Of a stretch of DNA of 5,762 nt, positions 1 to 5,369 are shown piece by piece. The translations under genes and the position numbers were made by a program. The stretch is from DAOMOD01 sp964526035 (GTDB taxonomy: Bacteria > Pseudomonadota > Gammaproteobacteria > Xanthomonadales > BPKI01): positions 1-5,762 of the forward strand of contig CAZGKE010000199.1 of the NCBI GenBank assembly GCA_964526035.1, read 5' to 3'. Each line of letters opens with the position of its first letter. Position 1 is the stretch's first letter. Below the pieces are notes generated by a model that made no database searches, had not been told where the DNA came from, and saw nothing but the letters and a program-made list of their open reading frames with translations.

Positions 1-72
1 GCCGAATCCGCAGCGCGATTTCGGCAACCTAATTACGGAACACCACACTAGCCCGGAACGGAATCGTCGGCA

Positions 73-85
73 AGCCATGATGGCT
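73..85. repeat. Short palindrome AGCCAT-G-ATGGCT
   Basis: A perfect 6-bp inverted repeat around a single central G. It is short enough to arise by chance in 377 bp, and I list it because it belongs to the run of palindromes in this region. No adjacent gene start or T tract gives it a role. Confidence 0.4.
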
Positions 86-186
86 GGGGATGCTTCGTAC
101 GCTGACGGCTGCCAGGGTCCCGCGCCATCATCAGAGGAATCAGATGGAAAGTCGGCATGGAAGGCAGGGGTCCGAGTGGCTGGATG

Positions 187-224
187 GGGACACCGACCAT
201 TCAGAATCGAACTGACGGTGTCCC
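187..224. repeat. Long inverted repeat with internal stem
   Basis: The arms GGGACACCG (187-195) and CGGTGTCCC (216-224) are perfectly complementary over 9 bp. Inside them TCAG (201-204) pairs with CTGA (212-215), giving a second 4-bp stem directly stacked on the outer one on the right side and separated by a 5-nt bulge (196-200) on the left. The apical loop is 7 nt. This is a well-formed hairpin for either transcript, but no T tract follows. It could be a structured 3' region of the DUF11 mRNA or a protein binding site. Confidence 0.55.
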
Positions 225-261
225 GATCCGTGGCCTGTGCGTGGCGCTTTTGTAGAGCGGA

Positions 262-278
262 GCCTGACCCGATCAGGC
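262..278. repeat. Inverted repeat GCCTGA / TCAGGC
   Basis: Perfect 6-bp arms with a 5-nt loop. A GTAG tetranucleotide lies just upstream at 252-255, reminiscent of GTAG-headed REP elements, but here six bases separate it from the stem, so the REP assignment is weak. There is no T tract after it on either strand. Confidence 0.45.
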
Positions 279-299
279 GTGGCGGTTTGCCGACAAGCA

Positions 300-323
300 T
301 GGTGTCGAGCGTGCTCGACACCA
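300..323. repeat. 24-bp near-perfect palindrome
   Basis: The arms TGGTGTCGAGC (300-310) and GCTCGACACCA (313-323) are fully complementary over 11 bp around a 2-bp centre (GT). So tight a centre makes a poor RNA hairpin tip, but is typical of a dimer-binding DNA operator or a cruciform-forming site. It lies about 55 bp past the DUF11 stop codon, with no gene start near it in the window. It may instead be part of a bidirectional transcription-end region or a degenerate repeat element. Confidence 0.6.
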
Positions 324-342
324 CGAAAGCGTTGCTGGCCGG

Positions 343-379
343 GGCGCCCGCGGCTGCGGGCGCCGCGAGCCTTCGGCTC
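343..379 (-). terminator. Candidate transcription end: two adjacent GC-rich hairpins
   Basis: Read on the minus strand, the DUF11 stop codon sits inside a small hairpin GAGCC-GAA-GGCTC (367-379). Three bases later comes a perfect 9-bp, all-GC stem GGCGCCCGC / GCGGGCGCC with a 4-nt loop (343-364). The position directly after the gene fits transcript ending or 3'-end protection. No T run follows, so this is not a canonical intrinsic terminator. Protection of the mRNA 3' end or Rho-assisted termination are equally possible. Confidence 0.4.
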
Positions 380-2087
380 AATACCTGCGGCGCACCACCA
401 GCAGGCCAAGCAGCACGACCATCAAGCCCAGCAGCACCTTGCCGAAGGTACCCGAACTCGGCACCGCCACGGCATCGGGCAGAAGGGCACCGGCGGGTCC
501 AAGCGTCGATGTGCTGGAGTTGTTCGCGGCGTTACCGTCGCCGCTGCTGGCGGCGATCGTCGCAGTGTTCACGACGGCGCCCGCGTCCTCGACGGTGACG
601 GTCAGCAGGCAATCGAGCGATGCGCCCGACACCATGCCACCGATCGTCCAGGTCAGCGTCGGCGCCGCAAAGGCGGCACCGCAGTCGTTGGACACGTACG
701 CGAGGTTGCCAGGCAGGGTGTCGCTGACCACCACGTCGGTCGCTGTGGACGGACCGGCGTTGCTGGCGGTGATCGTGTACACGATGGTCGAGCCGACCAC
801 CAGCGGATCCGGCACCGTGGTCGCCACCTTGCTTACACCGACATCGGCGCTGGCGCCCAGCGTGTCGGAATCGGTGGCGCTGTTGTTGGCTCCGTTCGGA
901 TCGGTCACGCCCGCGCCGGCGGCGACCGTGGCGGTGTTGGCCAGCGTACCGACCGCAGCCGCATCGATCGGACAGGTGGCCGTGTAGGTCACGCTGGCGC
1001 CGGCCGGCAGGTTCACCGTGTCGCCGATGTTGCCGGCGCCGTTGGCCGTGCAGGTGCCGCCGCCAGCGCCGACGCAGGTCCAGGTCACGCCGACGCAGGC
1101 GGCCGGGAACGTGTCGGAGACATTGCTGCCCGGTGCGTCGGAAGGACCGGCGTTGCTGGCGACGATGGTGTACACGGTGTTGGTGCCGGGTACCGAAGCG
1201 GTCACGCCGTTGGTCTTGGTGATCGACAGATCCGCCGTTGCCCCCGCGCCGCCCAGCCATGCGCCGGCCGAGAAAGTCTCAGCGGTGGCAAACGGACTGG
1301 TCAACGGCGTCTGATAGGCCGCCAACGCAAAGTCCCAGACATACAGGTCACCGGGCTCGTCGATGATCAGATAGGCGCGACCGTCGCCTATCGCCAACCC
1401 GTCGATATCGGTCTGGCCCGGCGGATAGGGCGTGATCAGCGTGCCGGTGCCATCCATGTTCATCCGATACAGCCCAGAGCCCAACGGCGTCGTATCGTCG
1501 TTGGTCATGTAAAGGAAACCGTCGTCCGGATTGAAGGCCAGCCCGCCGCAATCGAAGTCGCCGTCGGCGTAGTCGATGAACACCGTTGCGACCAGGGTGT
1601 CGAGATCGATCTCGTAGATCGCCTCGTTGGCGATATTGCGGCAGGCGTACAGCGTGTCGTTGCCGAAGGCCAGACCGGTCATGCTGAGATTGGCCATGCC
1701 CGGATCCGTGATCGTGCCGAGGCTGTTGACCGCCCCGCCGACCGGCCACTCCAGCAACTCCGTGCCGTTGTTGAAAAGGACGCGATCATTCGCGGCGTCA
1801 TAGGCCGCGCCCCATACCTGTGCGCCTGTAAAGGCCTGGGTCGCAATATCGCCGACGATATCGATACGGAAGGCACCGACGGCGGCATCGTCGACCCCGA
1901 CCAACAGCGGGCCGGCGCCGCCACCGAGGGTCTGCCCGGGCAGGCTGCTGGCGCGCGGATTGGCTTGGGCGTCGAGCGCCATGGCCTGCTCGGCCAGCGA
2001 CTCAGCGGAATCGACGGCCAGCACCGGGGCGCCGATCGAGATCAGAAGCAGGGCGAGAACGCTGGCGGTCAGGTTCTTGTTGTTCAT
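378..2087 (-). CDS. Exported DUF11-domain surface protein with IPTL-CTERM-like tail
   Basis: A 569-residue exported protein, probably displayed on the cell surface; no enzymatic function is visible. Residues 1-24 form a signal peptide with likely cleavage after VLA-24. Residues about 60-275 read as a beta-propeller-like region with repeated blade motifs (MTGLAF, CGGLAFNP, IDGLAIGDG, each followed by a 'LY' strand). Two DUF11 domains follow at about 285-403 and 414-524, each starting with AD(L/V), carrying 'VYTI.ASNAGPS' and closing with NNS. The end is VPSSGTFGK (542-550), a hydrophobic segment and RRRY. This has the layout of the IPTL-CTERM sorting signal (usually IPTLxxWG, linked in some species to exosortase H), but diverges at most motif positions. 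The start is set by GGAG nine bases upstream of the ATG. No sortase or exosortase gene is in view. DUF11 proteins are common outer-surface adhesin-like proteins, so an adhesive or structural role is inference. Confidence 0.93.
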   Translation of the reverse strand: MNNKNLTASVLALLLISIGAPVLAVDSAESLAEQAMALDAQANPRASSLPGQTLGGGAGPLLVGVDDAAVGAFRIDIVGDIATQAFTGAQVWGAAYDAANDRVLFNNGTELLEWPVGGAVNSLGTITDPGMANLSMTGLAFGNDTLYACRNIANEAIYEIDLDTLVATVFIDYADGDFDCGGLAFNPDDGFLYMTNDDTTPLGSGLYRMNMDGTGTLITPYPPGQTDIDGLAIGDGRAYLIIDEPGDLYVWDFALAAYQTPLTSPFATAETFSAGAWLGGAGATADLSITKTNGVTASVPGTNTVYTIVASNAGPSDAPGSNVSDTFPAACVGVTWTCVGAGGGTCTANGAGNIGDTVNLPAGASVTYTATCPIDAAAVGTLANTATVAAGAGVTDPNGANNSATDSDTLGASADVGVSKVATTVPDPLVVGSTIVYTITASNAGPSTATDVVVSDTLPGNLAYVSNDCGAAFAAPTLTWTIGGMVSGASLDCLLTVTVEDAGAVVNTATIAASSGDGNAANNSSTSTLGPAGALLPDAVAVPSSGTFGKVLLGLMVVLLGLLVVRRRY

Positions 2088-2088
2088 T

Positions 2089-2113
2089 GGATGTGGCTCC
2101 GGATGTGGCTCCG
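2089..2113 (-). repeat. Tandem 12-bp duplication carrying the ribosome binding site
   Basis: The 12-mer GGATGTGGCTCC occurs twice back to back (2089-2100 and 2101-2112), with one further matching base at 2113. On the minus strand each copy contains GGAG. The proximal GGAG (2097-2100) is nine bases from the ATG of the DUF11 gene and is the likely working site. The distal one (2109-2112) is 21 bases away, too far to start at this codon. Slippage between copies would change the leader length and the number of candidate sites. Confidence 0.8.
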
Positions 2114-2245
2114 CTGCAAGGCGAGGGAGGTCGCTACAAAGGCTAGTTTAGGTCAGGAGCCTGCGCAGCGAGCTCCAAGACGAAGGTGAGCGCGGATCGC
2201 ATCACTATGCAGGGACCGATGGGGGCTGCGGATTTCCGGGGCGCA

Positions 2246-2269
2246 GTAACCGGATTCTCCTTCGGTTAC
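2246..2269. repeat. Inverted repeat GTAACCG / CGGTTAC
   Basis: Perfect 7-bp arms with a 10-nt loop that contains CTCC. On the minus strand, in the 5' leader direction of the DUF11 gene, it would form a hairpin about 160 bases upstream of the start codon. It has no GTAG head and no T tract, and its sequence is unrelated to the three REP-like units to its right. Confidence 0.55.
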
Positions 2270-2312
2270 GCAGGAGCGCGGTGGAACGACACGGCCGTTC
2301 GAGACGAGCCGC

Positions 2313-2337
2313 GTCGGGTTTCCTGCGTCACCCCGAT
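2313..2337 (-). repeat. Degenerate REP-like element, minus orientation
   Basis: Read on the minus strand this unit begins TCGGGGTGACGCAG and ends AACCCGA, with outer TCGGG/CCCGA arms. Its layout (TCG-GGGT, a loop containing CGCAG, then ACCC-CGA or ACCCGA) matches the plus-strand unit at 2400-2432, so the two look like inverted copies of one family. The GTAG head expected for that family is not preserved here. Confidence 0.5.
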
Positions 2338-2354
2338 ATGCGCAGCGCAAACCT

Positions 2355-2377
2355 GTAGTGCCGGGCTTGCCCGTCAC
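2355..2377 (+). repeat. GTAG-headed REP-like hairpin
   Basis: GTAG (2355-2358) leads straight into a stem GTGcCGGGC / GCCCGtCAC (2358-2377), with eight pairs, one mismatch and a TT tip. A GTAG head joined to a short palindrome is the hallmark of REP elements associated with RAYT transposases in Stenotrophomonas, Pseudomonas and relatives. No RAYT gene is present in the window. The family assignment is inference from this layout. Confidence 0.5.
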
Positions 2378-2399
2378 CCGCCCCCTCCGACCGAATCCC

Positions 2400-2432
2400 G
2401 TAGGTCGTGGGTAGGCGCAGCGTACCCCGACG
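2400..2432 (+). repeat. GTAG-headed REP-like hairpin
   Basis: GTAG (2400-2403) is followed directly by GTCGTGGGTA (2404-2413) and, after a 9-nt loop, TACCCCGAC (2423-2431). The arms pair over 9 bp with a single bulged T. This is the best-formed REP-like unit in the gap, and an inverted relative lies at 2313-2337. Together they resemble a BIME, in which opposed REPs lie in an untranslated region between genes and can stabilise upstream mRNA, bind proteins or slow polymerase. Confidence 0.55.
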
Positions 2433-2549
2433 GTCATGCGCCACGCTTTCAGCGGGATCGAGCGTCGCCCTTGGACATCCTGAAGACGGACGCCACGTCC
2501 AGACTGTCGCCGATCCCGAGATATTCCGCACCCATCTTCCCAAACCAGT

Positions 2550-5129
2550 TCAAGGGCTTTCGAATCCGTTTGCGAACACGGCATCGCCCGGCAGTTCGAG
2601 CAACTCGCTGCGGAACTTGGTATGGCGCTTCTCGGCGATGTCCTTCGCCGCGACACCATCGTTGTAGTAGACGTAGTCGCCGTTGTCGACGATCAGCTCC
2701 AACGCGCCACCGGCGATCAGGTCGCCCGGCAGCTCGACGATACCCTCGAAGCTGCCGCCGACCAGACGCTCGGCGAGATCGACGTTGAGCGGGACCGGGG
2801 CGTCGGTGTCGACACCCGACCAGCGGTACAGCCGAAAGTCGTTCGGCGCAGCGCCTTCGGAGCCGACCGGTCCGGCCAGGATCAGGTACTGGCCGGCCTC
2901 GTTGCGCTCGATGCTGCGGATCGCGCGTCCGCCGAGATCGAGAAACAGCGGCGCGCCGAAGACCGCCGAGCCCGGATCGAGCGAGCCGCCAGCGATGCCA
3001 CCGGTCACCAGCGCATCAAGCGTCTCCACCGGAACGATCAGCGCCAGTCCGTCAATGAGCGGGGCGCGGAATCCGATCCAGCCGCTGCTGCCGTCGGGGG
3101 CGATGGTCAAGCCTTCGATGTTGAATCCGGTGGCAATGATCGGCAGCACGCCGGGCTGGGTGCCGGCCGCGAAACCGAGGAAGTCCGCACCCAGACCGTG
3201 GCCGTTGGCCACATCCCAGGCGACCAGATCGTCGCGCAGGTGGTCGTAGCGGCCGACGTAGCTGAGATTCACGGTGGTGCCGCGACCGCCGACATCGGTG
3301 GCGAAGATGCGGCGCGTGTTGGGCCGGGCCTCGCCGTTGCGGGAATTGCCCTGCGAACCGGTCCAGTAGATCCGGTCGCCTGTGCGCGTTGCCGCCTCGA
3401 TGTCGACCTCGCGCGGTACGCCGTCGTCCAGATCGGTCAACTTCAGTTCGGCGGTGAAATCAAACTGGGTCACCGGCCAGCCGGAACGGGCGCGATCGTA
3501 GACGCGCAGGGCCTGGTTCTCGTCGTCGGCGACCACAACCTGGTCTCCGGCCAGTCCAATCGCCGCCGATGCGTCGCTGGCGCCGGTGCGAAAGCGTGTC
3601 TGGGCCGGATTGAGCGACGGCGCCGACGCGGCGTAGTCGAGCACATACGTGCCGACGTTCCCGTCCAGGTCGAAGGCGCGCACAACGATGGTGGCAAAAC
3701 CCACGCCGATCGGGAAGATCCGCAGGCGACGGCTGCTTCCCGTTCCACTCAGGAGAAGGTACTGGCTTGAAACGACCTGCGGATTGGTGCTGATGACATC
3801 GACCAGCAGATCCTCCGCCGCGCCGTCGTCGTCGCTCAGATCGAAGAACAGCCCCATGCCGGCGGCAGGATCGGTCGGGTCGGCGATCACCCCGCTGAGC
3901 GCACCGCCACCATTGCTGGGCAGGCTCAGATCGGGTTGCGCGGTGGTCTGGTCGAGTGTGATGCGCGGCGCGCCGGGCGCTCCGACGCAGGGATCGTAAG
4001 GCGTACCGATCCGGCTGCTTGCGCCGGGTGAGCCGATATCGCCGGCAGTCGATTCGAAAGAGCCCTCACCGTCCCCGACGCTGGCCAGCGTCCACTCGGT
4101 GATGTCGTTGGCGCCCAGTCCGGATTCGCTGACCCAACCGGCAACGTTCTGGGTGCGGATCGTTCCCGGGAAGACCTGGTCGCCATAGGTCAGGCGATCC
4201 ACCAGTTCGCCCTGGTTGTCATACACATTGATTTCGTCGGAGCGACCGAGATTGCTCGTCAACCCGCCGATGACCTTGACGCCCTCGCACAGCCCCCAGG
4301 CGTCGCGGAAGTCGCTTGCTGCGCTCTCGGTCAGGATCACCGACTCGCCGGGCTGGATGTAGGCATAGGCGGTAAGGTCTGCATCGCCGACCAGCCGGGC
4401 GCTGTCCGAAAAACTCCAGCCGATGACGTTGAGCGCGGCGTTGCCGACGTTGCTGAACTCGATGAACTCGCCGTCGCCACCCGAGTACATGTACTCGGTG
4501 ATTCGAAGCCGACCGCCACTCGCACAGGGATCGAAAGCCACACTCGCACGGGTGCTGCGCCCTGGACTGCCCACATCGCCACCGGCGGACGCGACCGAGT
4601 CTTCGCCATCGGCGATGGTCGAAAGCGTCCATTCGGCCACATCGTTCGCGCCCAGACCGGCCGCCGAGACCCACCCCGAGGCGTTCTGGGTCCGGATCGT
4701 GCCGGGAAAGGTCTGATCGCCGTAGCTGAGCACGTCGACCAGTTGATCGGCGGCGTCGAAGAGATTGATCTGATCGTTTCGACCGAGATTGTTGGTGTAG
4801 CCACCAAGAATCCGGACGCCGCTGCACAGGCCCCAGGCGGCGCGGAAGGTCTCCGCATCGGATTCGGTAAGCACCACCGACTCTCCCGGCTGGACGACCC
4901 CGAAGCCGCTCAGATCGAAACCCTGCAAGGGATCGGCGCTGTCGTCGTCATAGGCCCAGTCCGCCATGCTCACCGGTGCACCGCCAACGTTGGTGAACTC
5001 GATGAACTCACCATCGCCGCCGGAGTACATCCACTCGGTGATGCGCATCTGCGCGGCGACCTGGGGGCTGGCAGCAAGGCACAGCAGGATGAGCAGAAAA
5101 CAGGAGAAGCAGCGCAGCATCATGGACAC
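2550..5129 (-). CDS. Secreted protein: two lamin-tail domains, Ig-like domain, DUF3616-like propeller
   Basis: An 859-residue secreted protein of unknown activity. Residues 1-26 form a signal peptide (cleavage after VAA-26); no lipobox is present. Two tandem lamin-tail (LTD) repeats begin at R29 and R209, both with RITE-x-MYSGGDGEFIEF, and later share PGTIRTQN, GLGAND and DPC. The mature protein has just four cysteines, C102/C202 and C281/C381, one pair per repeat at the same spacing. Residues about 388-500 look like an Ig/cadherin-like domain (ADPTDPA, then a VRAFDLDGNVGTY strand). Residues about 511-840 resemble the DUF3616 propeller: GSQGNSRNGEARPN, FNIEGL at 669-674 and GFRAPLIDG at 686-694. 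The end, GDAVFANGFESP, matches a tail that recurs on secreted Xanthomonadales proteins. Lamin-tail domains often occur in extracellular nucleases and adhesins, but no nuclease motif is visible. An adhesive or polymer-binding role is speculative. Confidence 0.93.
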   Translation of the reverse strand: MSMMLRCFSCFLLILLCLAASPQVAAQMRITEWMYSGGDGEFIEFTNVGGAPVSMADWAYDDDSADPLQGFDLSGFGVVQPGESVVLTESDAETFRAAWGLCSGVRILGGYTNNLGRNDQINLFDAADQLVDVLSYGDQTFPGTIRTQNASGWVSAAGLGANDVAEWTLSTIADGEDSVASAGGDVGSPGRSTRASVAFDPCASGGRLRITEYMYSGGDGEFIEFSNVGNAALNVIGWSFSDSARLVGDADLTAYAYIQPGESVILTESAASDFRDAWGLCEGVKVIGGLTSNLGRSDEINVYDNQGELVDRLTYGDQVFPGTIRTQNVAGWVSESGLGANDITEWTLASVGDGEGSFESTAGDIGSPGASSRIGTPYDPCVGAPGAPRITLDQTTAQPDLSLPSNGGGALSGVIADPTDPAAGMGLFFDLSDDDGAAEDLLVDVISTNPQVVSSQYLLLSGTGSSRRLRIFPIGVGFATIVVRAFDLDGNVGTYVLDYAASAPSLNPAQTRFRTGASDASAAIGLAGDQVVVADDENQALRVYDRARSGWPVTQFDFTAELKLTDLDDGVPREVDIEAATRTGDRIYWTGSQGNSRNGEARPNTRRIFATDVGGRGTTVNLSYVGRYDHLRDDLVAWDVANGHGLGADFLGFAAGTQPGVLPIIATGFNIEGLTIAPDGSSGWIGFRAPLIDGLALIVPVETLDALVTGGIAGGSLDPGSAVFGAPLFLDLGGRAIRSIERNEAGQYLILAGPVGSEGAAPNDFRLYRWSGVDTDAPVPLNVDLAERLVGGSFEGIVELPGDLIAGGALELIVDNGDYVYYNDGVAAKDIAEKRHTKFRSELLELPGDAVFANGFESP

Positions 5130-5139
5130 AATGCACTCC
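5127..5139 (-). promoter_or_regulatory. Ribosome binding site supporting a GTG start
   Basis: On the minus strand GGAG (5136-5139) lies six bases before GTG (5127-5129). Two in-frame ATG codons follow at 5121-5123 and 5118-5120, with spacings of 12 and 15 bases. Spacing favours GTG. The choice alters only the first two or three residues of the signal peptide, so it does not affect the mature protein. Confidence 0.6.
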
Positions 5140-5245
5140 GGAACGGATCGACAAGAGACTCCCTATCGTCCCGAGCGAAGATGACGCTGCTGCTACGCCG
5201 CGGTGTCGGTTCGACAGCTCGTGTGCCTTCTGGGTGCATGGAGGG

Positions 5246-5272
5246 CTCGCTCAAGCACGAGCGAGACCGGTC
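5246..5272. repeat. Inverted repeat CTCGCTC / GAGCGAG, possible operator
   Basis: Perfect 7-bp arms (5246-5252 and 5259-5265) flank AAGCAC. The right arm overlaps an 8-bp palindrome GACCGGTC (5265-5272). It lies about 105 bases upstream of the MAPEG start and about 117 upstream of the lamin-tail start, so a regulator bound here could act on both. There is no T tract to suggest a terminator, and no regulator gene is in view. Confidence 0.35.
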
Positions 5273-5358
5273 CTCGACTCCGGGTTACCCATGACTTCTC
5301 CGAGCACGCTCCGCATTTTCTGTGGCGACTGCGGCAGAATCAGCGTCTTCCGCCGCGC

Positions 5359-5363
5359 AGGAG
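5359..5363 (+). promoter_or_regulatory. Ribosome binding site of the MAPEG gene
   Basis: AGGAG followed by six bases and then ATG at 5370. This is the strongest ribosome binding site in the window, and it fixes the start of the gene that runs off the right edge. Confidence 0.85.
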
Positions 5364-5369
5364 TCGACC

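Larger units (their letters stand above)
1..377. other. Non-coding region rich in inverted repeats
   Basis: I find no gene with a believable start, ribosome binding site and codon pattern here. The frames that stay open run antisense through the neighbouring DUF11 gene. The stretch lies downstream of that gene's stop codon and carries at least six separate perfect or near-perfect inverted repeats, at 73-85, 187-224, 262-278, 300-323, 343-364 and 367-379. Their sequences differ from one another, so they are not copies of one repeat. None is followed by a T tract on either strand. A tail of a gene ending at the TAG at 49-51 is possible from the left edge, but 16 codons are too few to judge. Confidence 0.6.
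2088..2549. other. Intergenic region with REP-like hairpins
   Basis: This 462-bp gap separates the two minus-strand genes. Open frames cross it, but they extend antisense or out of frame into real genes and have no good starts. Their products would read through palindromes. It contains the ribosome-site duplication near 2100, a 7-bp inverted repeat at 2246-2269, and REP-like elements at 2313-2337, 2355-2377 and 2400-2432. The octamer GCGCAGCG appears three times in the same orientation (2163-2170, 2340-2347, 2415-2422). I could not identify a convincing -35/-10 pair for the DUF11 gene. Confidence 0.65.
5130..5369. other. Divergent intergenic region
   Basis: This 240-bp gap must hold the promoters of the lamin-tail gene (minus) and the MAPEG gene (plus). 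I see no -35/-10 pair good enough to annotate. CAGAAT at 5335-5340 is a passable -10 for the plus strand but lacks a -35 at the right distance. It contains the inverted repeat at 5246-5265 and a weaker TGTCG-GTT-CGACA at 5204-5216. Confidence 0.6.

Noticed and set aside
1..51. Possible C-terminal tail of a gene ending at TAG 49-51
   Set aside because: Sixteen codons at the edge match nothing I recognise and cannot be told from chance.
343..379. Classical intrinsic terminator for the DUF11 gene
   Set aside because: The stems are strong but no T run follows on the minus strand, so it is kept as a low-confidence candidate only.
77..598. Plus-strand frame open from the left edge to 598
   Set aside because: It runs into the antisense of the DUF11 gene, has no ribosome binding site and a compositionally random Arg/Ser/Pro-rich product.
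237..2189. A 650-codon open frame on the plus strand across the DUF11 gene
   Set aside because: It is antisense to a gene with a clear signal peptide, domains and ribosome site. Its product is rich in Arg, Gly, Ala and His with no recognisable fold, as expected for the shadow of a GC-rich gene.
2153..2659. A 168-codon minus-strand frame across the intergenic gap
   Set aside because: It overlaps the end of the lamin-tail gene out of frame and translates the REP-like hairpins, giving near-repeats such as GVRCAYP and GLRCAYR. Such products are typical false genes over REP clusters.
2622..3770. A 382-codon open frame on the plus strand inside the lamin-tail gene
   Set aside because: Antisense shadow of the DUF3616-like region, with low-complexity Arg/Val/Ala composition and no domain.
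5076..5129. Lipoprotein signal on the lamin-tail protein
   Set aside because: C7, C10 and C17 occur in the leader, but none has a small residue at -1 with the L-[AS]-[GA]-C pattern. VAA before Q27 fits ordinary signal peptidase cleavage.
5335..5340. CAGAAT as the -10 box of the MAPEG promoter
   Set aside because: No acceptable -35 lies 16-18 bases upstream (the hexamer there is CGCATT).
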